Positions 46,482-52,130 of a stretch of 64,000 nt of DNA are shown in pieces. A program made the position numbers and the translations under genes. Every line of letters begins with the position of its first letter. Positions within the stretch are counted from its first letter, which is position 1. This DNA comes from Bemisia tabaci (Eukaryota; Arthropoda; Insecta; Hemiptera; Aleyrodidae), in NCBI RefSeq assembly GCF_918797505.1, contig NC_092794.1, positions 2,232,001 through 2,296,000 on the forward strand, read 5' to 3'. Under the pieces are notes generated by a model. It saw only the letters and a list, made by a program, of their open reading frames with translations. It was not told where the DNA came from and did not search any database.

Positions 46482-48157
46482 CTTTTTTTTTATCTGTTAC
46501 CTGACATGGGAATGACGTGGGCTACATTTTGCAATTTGGGACTATAAATTCTAGCCCGGTTTAAAAACAACACATGTGCCATTAGTTTCCCGTTGCTCGT
46601 AAGTGCTTTTCCAGAAGAGCCAGAATTTATAGTTCCAAATTGCAAAATGCAGTCCTAGTATCCGTCTGAAAAAGAGTCAGAGAATTGGCCGCGGTCATTT
46701 TCGTTGACGATTTTTTGGGGTTTAACTACGCATCTTATAAGCGATCGAATATCGGACGCAACACAGGTCGGTTTGGGTTCCCCGACGTAATCTTGGATGC
46801 TTGACCAATCAAAGCGACGCAACTGAATAGTTGGAGGTCGAATCTGAAGAAGACGCTACTTCACCGTTCATGTCTCATTATTCTTGACCAGGCTCCGTTT
46901 CAAACAGGCAACTCATGCTCTCTCCGGCTTCCAAAATAATAACTAGTCATTTTCTACTAACAGCCCATACACCGGCAAACGTATGTGAGTTGTGAGTCAT
47001 GGTGACAGAAATTGCCCGGTGGGAAGCGATGGTCAGCTCTGAGTGCGGCATCAGCGACATCTGACCAAAATTGATTCTGTGCATTTAGGCCGATGCGTCA
47101 AAATTCTCCTTGAAATCTCCTCGACAAAGGTCTAGACGTCTTCATAAATCGTGTTTAATGAACTTCAAAGTAGATAAAATCACAAGAGTTGTCAGAGGTA
47201 AGCCCAGCATAGGTCCGCAAACTAAGTAGGAAAAGTGAAGCTACTCTATTGAAAATATAGGAACGAAATAGGTATAGAGTATATTTCATTCTAGAGCCGA
47301 AACAAGTTGCCCTATGCTTGAAAGGCCGTACTGCAGGAGAATATTCTATGGGTAGATCTAAGAATTGTTTCTTCAAAAAAATTTTCTGAAAGTGCCCCCA
47401 ATTAGACCTGTGGCTCCGTCAATTTTTCGAAAAATCGTATTTTTTCTTAATTTTGGCGACAGTTGTGGACAGAAACTCACGTGAAATGGCTGTCAGCTAT
47501 CGATTTTTGGCGCTGAATTCACCACCGGCCTTAAAATATTGGAATTTTAAGTTAAACGGGGATATCAAGGTATCTTTGGATCTTCCAGGGTAAATACATA
47601 GATTTTCTCCCCTTGGACCAGCTGTAGTCACCCTTCAACCGGTGATTTTGATAGTTTTAAGGCTATAGGTGTGAAATTAACGCAGATATTATAGGAAGTA
47701 TCTATCTTTCATGAGTTTTGGTTCAAAATCATCGCCAAAATTAAAAGAAAACTAGTTTTCCTAAAGCTATGGGGGACCGTGGCTCCAACGGGGGACAATT
47801 TTGGAAAAATATAGCTTATATTTTAATCCATAGAATACGCCCCTGCAGTCTGGCATTTTCAACCCTTTGTATCCAGTATTGCTCTGAAATACCCGAGGAG
47901 ATATGACTACGGAATGGAAATGACTCCTCTGGTGGAGTTTCTCTCATCAGGAATCAGCGATTGGTACGTGTTGTAAATGTTGAAACTAGGAAACAGTATA
48001 AGCTGAGCATAGCTTTGCGTGTACTTACTTCTAGGAGAGCAACTTCATTTTCCCTCTCGAGGGTTTTTTGTTTGAGATCTTCACTAGGTACAGGTAAACA
48101 CGTTGCTAGGCAAACTAGGCAGGACAGGCTGCCGATTAGCCGCAGCGTCACAGTCAT
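16310..48157 (-). CDS. Nine-exon gene for a secreted modular glycine-rich protein (whole gene span)
   Basis: Seen: nine exons, each bounded by AG/GT splice sites (donors GTAAGT, GTAAGA or GTGAGT; acceptors CAG, or TAG for exon 4), with lengths 129, 90, 243, 129, 123, 99, 201, 63 and 126 nt, all multiples of three. They join in one frame to 400 codons plus a TAG stop. Domain order: signal peptide (about residues 1-22), polar helical domain (about 23-154), four Gly/Ser-rich cassettes (about 155-338), then a short C-terminal part (339-400). The exons contrast sharply with the AT-rich introns. Known: secreted low-complexity Gly-rich proteins of insects are often cuticle, silk, saliva or wax related. 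Inferred: an extracellular structural or secretory role. I do not recognise the family, and small exons could have been missed, especially in the two introns of more than 6 kb. Confidence 0.85.
16436..17358 (-). other. Intron 8 (923 bp)
   Basis: GTAAGT to CTTTCAG, AT-rich, with an 18- to 19-T tract near 16883-16902. No repeat family recognised. Confidence 0.72.
17359..17421 (-). CDS. Exon 8: short linker exon, 21 codons
   Basis: Acceptor TTATTTACAG with a T-rich tract, donor AGG|GTAAGT, phase 0. It encodes QLFTSKDPISLVGDKIQLGL plus Arg. The segment is amphipathic and leads straight into exon 9. It is too short to be found by open-frame length; the two strong splice sites and matching phase support it. 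Confidence 0.78.
19145..19397. mobile_element. A-family-like MITE with a diverged core
   Basis: TTGGACTGAGTTAAGCAGAA and TTCTGTTTAACTCCGTCCAA are inverted. Confidence 0.78.
19637..19790. mobile_element. J-family short element, reverse orientation
   Basis: CTTGGCGTGCTTTGCGATTT to ATTCACGCCTCACTG. Confidence 0.72.
19802..20055. mobile_element. E-family MITE
   Basis: Arms ACTGCTGTACTAAGGAAG and CTTCCTTAACACCGCAG; full-length palindrome in intron 7, directly after a J-family copy. Confidence 0.75.
23394..23730. repeat. Mosaic of H, J and O repeat fragments
   Basis: H-like GATTGAAATTAATAGACAAA, then J-like AAACAGGGTGTTCGCAACGA, then O-like GAACATTGCTCGATTAAGAA follow in series. The 144-codon minus open frame across this stretch is therefore not a gene. 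Confidence 0.6.
23774..24002. mobile_element. C-family palindromic MITE
   Basis: CATTGAAAAAAAAATCGCTT to TTTTTTTTTCCAGTG with inverted GGATCTAGAG / CTCTAGATCC; related to the copy at 24852. Confidence 0.85.
24258..24458 (-). CDS. Exon 7: glycine-rich cassette 4 (long)
   Basis: Acceptor CGTTTGCAG, donor GAC|GTAAGT, phase 0, 67 codons. The order is Ser, nine Gly, DGEDSS, eight Gly, SDSG, then SILSLIGPLLGSSS, a run of eleven Gly and a Val/Ser/Ala tail (VSAGASVGGSVGGD). It is very GC-rich and uses GGC and GGA almost only. The opposite strand and other frame give long Pro- or Ala/Ser-rich open frames that are artefacts of the repeat. Gly-codon slippage could vary the run lengths between alleles. 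Confidence 0.88.
24513..24838. mobile_element. Foldback MITE next to exon 7
   Basis: CGCGCTAGAGTCCCTTTATA and TATAAAGGGACTCTACTTCG with inverted TCACAAACGGGAATAAAGAT inside. It starts about 55 bp from the exon 7 acceptor. Confidence 0.85.
24852..25087. mobile_element. C-family palindromic MITE
   Basis: ACACTGGAAAAAAAACACAT and the matching right end TTTTCCAGTGT; arms pair over about 65 bp (TTGGATCTAGAGTCCAGACT). The flanks TTCCATA and TCCCATA resemble a target duplication. Confidence 0.88.
25775..25933. mobile_element. J-family short element
   Basis: CAGTGGTGAGACGTAAATGG to GCGCAAAGCACCACCAC. Confidence 0.7.
26425..26590. mobile_element. J-family short element
   Basis: CAGTGGCGAGGCGCGAATGA to CGCACCACGCTTCTG. 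Confidence 0.75.
26850..27700. mobile_element. O-family copy interrupted by a C-like MITE
   Basis: O sequence (TGGTACATGTTTCTTATCCC) lies before 27112 and continues after 27338 (GAACATTGCTCTATTAAGAA, ACATGTGTCAGCATGCTTAA); the palindrome at 27112-27338 sits between. Confidence 0.6.
27112..27338. mobile_element. C-like MITE with GTACACGG ends
   Basis: GTACACGGGAAAAAATTAAA and TTTAATTTTTTTCCGTGTAC are inverted; inner TGTCCGACAAGTTTCAAAT is mirrored at 27268-27290. Confidence 0.88.
27815..27977. mobile_element. J-family short element with near-perfect 8-bp flanking duplication
   Basis: CAATGGCGAGGCGTGAATGA to CGCCACGCCACTG. The flanks GTTAAGAC (27807-27814) and GCTAAGAC (27978-27985) differ at one base. 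CAG-type ends with 8-bp duplications point to a hAT-like mobiliser. Confidence 0.78.
28755..28975. mobile_element. C-like MITE
   Basis: CGCTGAAAAAAATGGATTGC to TTTTTTTTCCGTGTA, with inverted GCTGATTTAACAATTAAAT / TAATTGTTAAATCAGC. An outer inverted GCACAGCGCAAG / CTTGCGCTGTGC surrounds it. Confidence 0.75.
29441..29693. mobile_element. E-family MITE
   Basis: Arms TACCATGCTAAGGAAAAATG and TTTCCTTGGTACGCCAGTA, diverged but inverted. Confidence 0.7.
29708..29835. mobile_element. F-family MITE (about 128 bp)
   Basis: Arms ATTGGACGTATTCCTGTCAA and TTGATAGAAATACGTCCAAT; a nearly perfect foldback just downstream of exon 6 sequence on the minus strand. Confidence 0.85.
29925..30023 (-). CDS. Exon 6: glycine-rich cassette 3 (short)
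   Basis: Acceptor GATTTCAG, donor AGT|GTAAGA, phase 0, 33 codons. It begins ADGGDSGDSS, continues with six Gly and SGSG, and ends in SILSLIGPLLGSS exactly at the donor. It is the shortest cassette and lacks the trailing glycine run. The motif is identical to that of exon 7 over SILSLIGPLLGSS, which suggests a recent duplication or strong constraint. Confidence 0.85.
30629..30677. repeat. 49-T homopolymer
   Basis: Uninterrupted T run in intron 5. Confidence 0.9.
30862..31118. mobile_element. I-family MITE
   Basis: ATCGACGGTGAAACTACCAA and TTGGTAGTTTCACCGTCGAT are perfect inverted ends. Nearly identical to the copy at 42580, in opposite orientation. Confidence 0.88.
32247..32501. mobile_element. 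E-family MITE
   Basis: Left arm CTGTCGTGATAAGGAAGAAC, right arm GCCCTTAGTACGGC. Confidence 0.7.
32603..32820 (-). mobile_element. tRNA-derived SINE
   Basis: On the minus strand the head from about 32820 is tRNA-like: a B box GGTTCGATTCC matches the consensus perfectly, and an upstream A-box-like TGTATTGGTTG lies at a fitting distance. A tRNA-unrelated body and a long A-rich tail (46 A, 32603-32648) follow. This is the SINE layout. No target duplication identified. Confidence 0.82.
32997..33119 (-). CDS. Exon 5: glycine-rich cassette 2
   Basis: Acceptor TTTTGCAG, donor GGA|GTGAGT, phase 0, 41 codons. It has two runs of eight Gly separated by an acidic DGEDGE, then SNILSLLSGLLGSSS and a final run of four Gly. 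It lacks the Pro found in the other cassettes (Ser-Gly replaces Gly-Pro). A 21-bp tandem repeat sits just upstream of the acceptor. Confidence 0.86.
33129..33275. repeat. 21-bp tandem repeat at the exon 5 acceptor
   Basis: About seven units of AAATCATTTTAATTCATTGAG (one unit is 21 bp, shown here only as AAATCATTTTAATTCATTGA plus G), slightly diverged at both ends. The array begins within 10 bp of exon 5's start. Confidence 0.88.
33772..34530. mobile_element. K-family MITE split by the L element
   Basis: Left part CACACAGTGGATCGAGTCAA to 33813 and inner K sequence (AACGCTTATAACTCCGTTTA) from 34434 on; the right end is unclear. Confidence 0.65.
33814..34433. mobile_element. L element: 620-bp foldback inserted in a K MITE
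   Basis: GGGCCTGTTGCATGCAAGAG and CTCTTGCATGCAACAGGCCC are perfect inverted ends, and pairing continues for well over 100 bp on each side. Confidence 0.88.
34497..34550. repeat. Hairpin in K-family remnant
   Basis: GTGGTGGCCGGGATCCGAGA and TCTCGGATCCCGACCACCAC pair around a short loop. Confidence 0.75.
34738..34875. mobile_element. G-family MITE
   Basis: TTGGACTGCATTTTGCAATT and GCAAAATGCAGTTCA with inverted TATAAATTC / GAATTTATA inside. Confidence 0.85.
35329..35457 (-). CDS. Exon 4: glycine-rich cassette 1
   Basis: Acceptor CTTTTAG, donor GGA|GTAAGT, phase 0, 43 codons. The Gly/Ser/Asp stretch (GSSGSAGVQGSGDGESGDGG, then six Gly in a row across the join) is followed by the hydrophobic motif SILNLVGPLLGSSSG. 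The same order, Gly run then S-I-L-x-L-x-G-P-L-L-G-S-S, is seen in exons 5, 6 and 7, so these four exons look like duplicated cassettes. A hAT-like element lies about 100 nt upstream of its acceptor. Confidence 0.85.
35556..35952 (+). mobile_element. hAT-like element in intron 3 beside exon 4
   Basis: Termini CAGTGTTCGAAACTC and GAGTTTCGAACACTG are exact inverted repeats. Flanks ATATCCAT and GTTTCCAT match at 6 of 8 positions, compatible with an old 8-bp target duplication. Both ends carry GGCGCC/GGCGCA-rich subterminal repeats. No transposase. Confidence 0.78.
36222..36249. repeat. 28-bp perfect palindrome without spacer
   Basis: ACAGGGGCTTTCTA followed directly by its exact complement TAGAAAGCCCCTGT. 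No longer inverted repeat is seen around it. Confidence 0.9.
36438..36806. mobile_element. F-related long MITE
   Basis: Ends AATTGGACACATTTATGCTA and TTTAGCATAATTATTTCCAA are inverted and related to F. A matching half copy begins near 44560. Confidence 0.6.
37089..37218. mobile_element. F-family MITE (about 130 bp)
   Basis: AATTGGACGTATTTCTACTA and TTTGATAGAAATACGTCCAA are inverted; the core contains two GAGCCCTG-type inverted words. Confidence 0.85.
37837..38440. mobile_element. Cluster of H-family MITE copies and fragments
   Basis: One full copy (37837-38065) is followed by right-arm fragments at about 38100-38265 and 38265-38440, each with CTTTGTCTATAGCTTTGTCT-like sequence. A left-arm fragment also precedes it near 37750. 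Confidence 0.75.
38673..38914. mobile_element. K-family MITE
   Basis: GCCGCACAGTGGATCGAGTA and GACACGATCCACTGTGCG are inverted. Confidence 0.82.
39171..39283. repeat. Small inverted-repeat element
   Basis: GCCTGTGTCGCACTATCAAA and TTTGATAGTGAGACACAGGC are inverted, with GTGATTGG / CCAATCAC inside. Confidence 0.75.
39286..40107. mobile_element. E-family MITE split by a hAT-like element
   Basis: Left arm near 39286 (GAGAAAGAACGCCGTGCGAG) and right arm near 40050-40107 (TTTGGCAATGCTCGAATGCC) match the E consensus. The 560-bp insert separates them. Confidence 0.65.
39350..39909 (+). mobile_element. hAT-like insertion (560 bp) inside an E-family MITE
   Basis: Inverted ends CAGTGGTGTCA and TGACACCACTG interrupt the E-family copy at 39286-40107. 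The inside is G- and C-run rich (about 39404-39421 and 39582-39612). No matching target duplication is visible. Confidence 0.7.
40799..41041 (-). CDS. Exon 3: charged helical domain, 81 codons
   Basis: Acceptor TTTTCAG, donor TCG|GTAAGT, phase 0. It begins NGDDVLRSAALDVAALKLED and continues with a Lys/Glu/Asp-rich stretch (ILKKERKHPDKALDDLQELG), then a basic RRDKRKVELL, ending in the Ala/Ser/Gly-rich LGASSGALSAGAS. The heptad-like spacing of Leu, Ala and Val suggests amphipathic helices or a short coiled coil. The Ala/Ser/Gly end leads into the glycine cassettes. It is the largest exon and has the most ordinary amino-acid composition, so it is the best piece for a homology search. Confidence 0.86.
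41042..41423 (-). other. Intron 2 (382 bp)
   Basis: The shortest coding intron, GTAAGA to TTTTCAG. AT-rich with no repeat recognised, unlike the other long introns. It starts about five bases outside the boundary of the exon-2 element. Confidence 0.75.
41424..41513 (-). CDS. Exon 2: 30 codons, almost entirely inside a TIR element
   Basis: Acceptor CATATCAG, donor GTG|GTAAGA, phase 0 on both sides. It encodes a basic, amphipathic helical segment starting KKIIKNTAKSALYALSDEA and ending MQILHYV, just after the signal-peptide exon. About 85 of its 90 bases lie within the 329-bp inverted-repeat element at 41428-41756. Similar segments occur in the copies near 56.1 kb and 60.6 kb, where the donor site is absent and the frame is disturbed. 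The exon could be an exonised transposon, or the source of a captured exon. Its use in mRNA is inferred from splice sites and frame continuity. Confidence 0.78.
41428..41756 (-). mobile_element. TIR element X, copy 1, containing exon 2
   Basis: The ends are inverted: AATGGAGAATTTGCA at 41429-41443 and TGCAAATTCTCTATT at 41742-41756 (14 of 15 paired). The copies at 55852 and 60364 align along the whole length, including a shared core (AAATGCCGCCAGATGACGTCA in this and the 55852 copy), and stop at the same ends. Exon 2 occupies the end of the element nearer the gene's 3' direction. No clear target duplication is seen. Confidence 0.75.
42131..42382. mobile_element. E-family MITE
   Basis: TACCGTTCTAAGGAAGAACG and CCTTAGAACGGCAG are inverted; intact 252-bp copy in intron 1. 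Confidence 0.8.
42455..42976. mobile_element. H-family MITE interrupted by an I-family MITE
   Basis: Left arm 42455-42575 and right arm 42833-42976 match H; the 253-bp I element sits between them. Confidence 0.8.
42580..42832. mobile_element. I-family MITE nested in an H-family MITE
   Basis: CGACGGTGAAACTACCAAAC and GTTTGGTAGTTTCACCGTCG; high similarity to the 30862 copy suggests recent activity. Confidence 0.88.
43844..44115. mobile_element. H-family MITE
   Basis: GCGGGCTGATTGATATTGAC at the left and an inverted right arm ending AATAATCACCCCGC. Confidence 0.8.
45196..45870 (+). repeat. M repeat, tandem copies with 279-bp period
   Basis: Two nearly identical units (about 45300-45590 and 45590-45870) and a truncated one before. 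Each unit has the frame DGAEIQLFVLDGRP...SQCSAI.CQ followed by TGA. Confidence 0.75.
46419..46492. repeat. T-rich (CTT/CTTTT) microsatellite
   Basis: Runs of T broken by single C. Confidence 0.85.
46521..46655. mobile_element. G-family MITE
   Basis: GCTACATTTTGCAATTTGGG and CCAAATTGCAAAATGCAGT are inverted; same inner sequence as the 34738 copy. Confidence 0.8.
48029..48157 (-). CDS. Exon 1: start codon and signal peptide
   Basis: 43 codons beginning MTVTLRLIGSLSCLVCLATC, a short polar N-terminus followed by a hydrophobic core rich in Leu and Cys and ending near ATCLP, as expected of a secretory signal peptide. Cleavage is probably around residues 20-24. The rest (PVPSEDLKQ to ALLE) is polar and charged. 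The donor is GAA|GTAAGT, phase 0. The ATG is chosen because it is the first in frame after a good acceptor (TTTCAG, ending at 48182), which leaves 24 nt of 5' UTR in this exon. A further non-coding exon upstream is therefore implied but was not located. Confidence 0.88.
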
Positions 48158-48181
48158 TTTGATAATTTGTTTGATCTACAC
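48158..48181 (-). other. 5' UTR part of exon 1 behind a splice acceptor
   Basis: On the minus strand a pyrimidine-rich stretch ending in TTTCAG directly precedes this 24-nt segment and the ATG. This implies an upstream untranslated exon. If there is none, the transcription start would have to lie just upstream. Confidence 0.55.
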
Positions 48182-48292
48182 CTGAAACATTTGAAAAAAT
48201 CACACATTAAGTGGGATCTCAGAAAATGAACATACGCATTCAACGCGTATTCTTAAGCCGCATTGGGATCGCGTTAAGCTGAAAGGAACCAG

Positions 48293-48563
48293 CGGGACGA
48301 TTATTGAAACTGATGGACAATGCAATAGACAAAGAAGACATATAGGGAGTATGGAGCGATCTCATTGGTTGACATGGCTGGTTCTTATAGACTAAGGAAG
48401 AAAATGATGGACTAACTGTCGGGTCTTTAGTGGGTTGCCGTTAGTCAGTCCATTACGAACATCCTATGTCCATTGCACCGCCAGCTTCTACCAATAGGAT
48501 CCCTCCAAATCCCTTTTGTCATCTTTGTCTATAGCTTTGTCTGTCAGTTTCAATAATCGGCCC
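48293..48563. mobile_element. H-family MITE just upstream of exon 1
   Basis: GCGGGACGATTATTGAAACT and CAGTTTCAATAATCGGCCCGC are inverted. It ends about 110 bp from the coding exon's acceptor, so it may overlap promoter or 5' intron sequence. Confidence 0.8.
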
Positions 48564-48569
48564 GCAGGT

Positions 48570-48792
48570 TACATAAGCTACTTCCAAATTTACTTGGGCA
48601 ATTTTTTTACATGAATACAGTTGTGCGGATTTTTGTGCTTTCAGTGAATGTTTTGCATAGCATGAGGCAAATTCTTTAAAATTTTCAGAGGAATCCGCGA
48701 AAACGTCCTCTTGTTAAAAATTAAATTGCCCAGATAAATTTGACAAAAGGTGATGCTTTGCTTGGTTCCTTTCTGATAGACGCGGTTCATTT
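48570..48792. mobile_element. A-family MITE, partial
   Basis: Right arm CTTGGTTCCTTTCTGATAGA is clear; the left arm seems separated, with a fragment near 48265 before the H copy. Confidence 0.6.
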
Positions 48793-48925
48793 TATATGCA
48801 CACATTGAGGGCGATACACAGCAAAAAATAAGTTCAAGACGAAGTTTAAAAAAGCTCCTCCTCCTGCCCCTCTTCTCCTCCTTCTCATCCTCCTCCCCTC
48901 CGCCTCCAAAAGAGGTAAGTATTGT

Positions 48926-49085
48926 ACTAACTAACGGCAACCCATGAGCGACCCTATAGTTATTTCATCATCTTCTCCAATAACCACCAAGGAACCACTC
49001 ATTTCAATCAACAAGATCGCTCCATACTCTCTGCGTCTTCTTTGTCTATCGTTTTGTCTATCAATTTCAAAAATCGGCCCGCAGG
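48926..49085. mobile_element. H-family MITE, right half
   Basis: Contains GGCAACCCATGAGCGACC and ends CAAAAATCGGCCCGC. Confidence 0.65.
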
Positions 49086-49216
49086 CAAGGGTCATGGTCA
49101 CCTGGGAGGTGGGGTTAGCCCTAAAAGCTTCTTAAAAATTGATAATAAAAAAATATATATTTATAGCGGATTTCAATTCTAACGAATCGGCATGACCTGG
49201 ACCCGGGTTTCCACTC

Positions 49217-49694
49217 TACCGTGCTAAGGAAAAAGGCCATATGAACCTCCAGGAGTTGCCAAATTTCCTCTGATTAAATACAAGTTCTTTGGGAAAATTG
49301 TAAATTTTTTTCTTCCAATTTTTCAGACTATTTTGTTCGCAATCGTGTCTGAAATATCTGAAAATTTTGAGGGATAATAAACATAAATTGGACGTATTTC
49401 TATCAAACGGACCTAAGCGCAATAGGGGAAGGAAAGGAGAGGGGGGCTTGGATTGGCGGGTGTTGCGGAACTCGATGCTCGCTCCTCCTATACTCGCAAT
49501 GCTTTTCCGTGCCGCTTATAGGTCCGTTTGACAGAACGCGCTATCCGGGATTCTAAAATCTTCAACAGGAACTCAATTTGGCGCTTAGTTCCGTTTGACA
49601 GAAATACGTCCAATTTTGTAAAAAATACATGTTTTATCCGGGGAACTTTGGCAACTCTCGAATGCTCATACGGCGGTCTTCCTTAGGACGGCAG
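49217..49694. mobile_element. E-family MITE split by an F-family MITE
   Basis: TACCGTGCTAAGGAAAAAGG at the left and CTTCCTTAGGACGGCAG at the right; the core is interrupted at 49385-49616. Confidence 0.75.
49385..49616. mobile_element. F-family MITE nested in an E-family MITE
   Basis: AAATTGGACGTATTTCTATC and TTTGACAGAAATACGTCCAA are inverted and interrupt the E copy at 49217-49694. Confidence 0.8.
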
Positions 49695-49724
49695 CACTGC
49701 ACTTAGCGAGGGATTTTCGCGGAC

Positions 49725-49965
49725 GCCGCACAGTGGATCGAGTCAATAGGAGAGGTCGGACAAAATTTGGAAACTTTAAACGCTTATAACTCCGTTCATA
49801 CAACACTTTGAGGTTCTGAAAGTGGTTTCATCGGTTTCCTCTTAAAATTCTCTTTTTAAAGCATCCCTTGAAATTTAAATTGTGACGAAATAAACATCAA
49901 AATTAGCAGTTTTAGTCAAAAATTTCATGTCCGACCTCTCTCATTGACTCGATCCACTGTGCGGC
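49725..49965. mobile_element. K-family MITE
   Basis: GCCGCACAGTGGATCGAGTC and GACTCGATCCACTGTGCGGC are perfect inverted ends. Confidence 0.88.
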
Positions 49966-50520
49966 GGGTGCGGCGCAATGCATCGGGTTACGGGAGGGGG
50001 GGGGGAGGGGAGGGTTGGTTGCTGTGCGCGTGCGGGCACGAACGGAAGCGGACCGAGTTGATCACGCTCACTTTCGTTCACCTAGACACATATTCGACGT
50101 ATCTTCGCATTACTATACGACCGCTCTTTCCGCTCATCGGTGCCCAAGCGTGAATCTCCGACTAGTCGTATTTTCCCGTTCCAAGCCAAGAAAAAGTATC
50201 GATTAAAATCGCGAGAATGACAACATCCTCATAATCGATCCTCGCAGTATGTGTGAACAGCGGCGATCGATTGATCGCCGACCACGGGACGCCACGATCG
50301 CGCCACGGTTTCTTTCCATGCGTGCGCGCGCGTACCAACCCCCTCAAGGATCAGCATTCGGACGGGTGGAAAGGTAGCTCTAGAGAGAGGATGTTGGAGC
50401 GGTCAACGGGCGATGCTCGTGGTGAGTATCGGGGTCAGTGTGAGCTCTCGCGAGGTGCCCGGATTTCAGCTAACCCTGCGAAAATTTTGCAAGGAAAATG
50501 AATGTTCCGTTGCACTCATT
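49966..50520. promoter_or_regulatory. GC- and CpG-rich island, possible promoter or first exon
   Basis: Contrasts with the AT-rich surroundings (GCGCGTGCGGGCACGAACGG, GATCGATTGATCGCCG, GTGCGCGCGCG). A GTGAGT donor-like site lies near 50420 on the plus strand. About 1.9 kb upstream of exon 1, so it could supply the missing untranslated exon of the minus-strand gene or belong to a plus-strand transcript. No frame is supported. Confidence 0.3.
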
Positions 50521-50586
50521 GAGTACGACAGAGTCGCAATGTTCTGAAGCGCCGATGAAGTCGCTTTTTAAGGCTGTTTTATCCTG

Positions 50587-50848
50587 CAGCCTGATTGTTG
50601 AGATTTCGTGTTTGTCGGGTAAACATAGATGACACAGGTTGAAAAGCGGAGAGTGGTCGACTATGTCATATCGCTGCTTAATCGTGCCTTTGTCAGGTGG
50701 AATGGACGATATATTGTCTGAAATTTAAGAGATGCCTTTAGCTTGTCGTGAGTTCCACTCAACATAGGTACGACATAGCTGACCAATCACGCTCCGCCTT
50801 TTAACCTATGTCTACCCGACAAACACAAAATTTCAAAAATCAGGCTGC
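50587..50848. mobile_element. S-family MITE
   Basis: CAGCCTGATTGTTGAGATTT and AAATTTCAAAAATCAGGCTG with inverted TGTTTGTCGGGTAAACATAG / CTATGTCTACCCGACAAACA. Confidence 0.85.
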
Positions 50849-51226
50849 TGTAGGTACTCCTAAGCCTAATGTGCGGCGACTGGCGATGCCGTATTCGCAG
50901 AAAATATCGCTCAGAAAATACAGGTATAAAATTTATTTCATGAAAACCGGGAGTGTTGTGCATTTTTTAATTTGTTATGACTTCGGTGAACACAATTTGC
51001 CAAAATTCGCGGAAATAATGATTGATTTAAATGAATGAATCCCGAAAAGCACTCGCAGCCCGCGATTCTCTCATAAGCCGCCGTGTTAAAAAATGCCAAA
51101 CGGTTCCCAGATGGTTCTCACTTTCCGGCGAACAAGGGGCTCGGAATGGCACGTTCATAGAATGACTTCATCGGCGCTCCAGTACATTGCGACTCTATTG
51201 TACTCTATGGTTGCACTCAGAAAGAT

Positions 51227-52033
51227 CAGGGCCGGATTTACCTACTTGCCGCCCGTGGGGCGCCTGTATTTTTCCGCCCCCTTCTCATTTGTTAAGTGAA
51301 CGTGCTGGTGGGGGAGGGGTGTATGAGACGCGTTTTACTCGTGTTGGACACATTTTTTGTGAAAGCCCTGTCAACACTAACAAAAGTTCACGAAACTATA
51401 CGCGAAACTTAAGTTCCGTAAACCCATCCCTGTTTGGACAAGGTCTTCCATTTATAACAAACGAACGAAAAAATTATGAAAGAACATACATAAATGCGGT
51501 TTAATAATTTTAACTTCCGCTGCTGCGCGGACCGCACTGTGTTTGGCGCAATCGCGCAATGCGTGAAGTATTCATGCAGTCTTGTAGGCGCTATGCGTTT
51601 CCTGCCGACCGCTCCTGCCCGCGGTGTTTGACGCAATGCGTGAAGTATTCATGCAGTCTTGTAGGCGCTATGCGTTTCATGCCGACCGCCGCGCTGAGGG
51701 CTTCTCCTTTTCATCTCGGTCCTCGTCATCATTGCTCTCTGAGCCGCTCCGCTCAAGGTCAAATTGCGTGTTTGGTTTCTCTCTAAACTCGACTAATTAA
51801 AGGTGTTGTCTCTTGTATCACCAAAATACGACAAAATTAGAAATTACTATATTTTTACTTTTACAGGAAATGAGAGATTTTGTCGCCTTCTCTCATTTGT
51901 AATTTATTTTCTGCTTCCGATTTTTTCTTCTTTTTAGGATACCTACATTCGAAAAGATTGCAAAATTTGCCGCCCCCTACATTTTGCCGCCATGGGCCGC
52001 GGCCCATTTGGCCACCCCCTCAATCCGGTCCTG
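51227..52033 (+). mobile_element. Non-autonomous hAT-type element, copy 1 (807 bp)
   Basis: Terminal CAGGGCCGGATT and AATCCGGTCCTG, flanked on both sides by the identical 8-bp duplication AGAAAGAT (51219-51226 and 52034-52041). TIRs of CAG...CTG type and 8-bp duplications are hallmarks of the hAT superfamily. There is no transposase frame. Inside is a short tandem block (51540-51690) of GCAATGCGTGAAGTATTCAT units. Confidence 0.9.
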
Positions 52034-52130
52034 AGAAAGATGTTACGTTTCAGAATTCCCGGATGAGAATTCTCGTCGAATCAAGCGGAAATCCCTTTAC
52101 AGTGACTGGACGCCTCTCTGAAATGCTGAT

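Larger units (their letters stand above)
41514..48028 (-). other. Intron 1 (about 6.5 kb)
   Basis: From the GTAAGT donor after the signal peptide to the CATATCAG acceptor. It holds the distal part of the exon-2 element, an E-family MITE (42131-42382), an H-family MITE interrupted by an I-family MITE, another H copy (43844-44115), an ORF-bearing 279-bp repeat (45196-45870), a T-rich microsatellite (46419-46492) and a G-family MITE (46521-46655). An imperfect inverted repeat with GGAGCCAC-type arms is visible at about 47390-47810. Nothing coding is recognised in 46700-47390. Confidence 0.75.
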
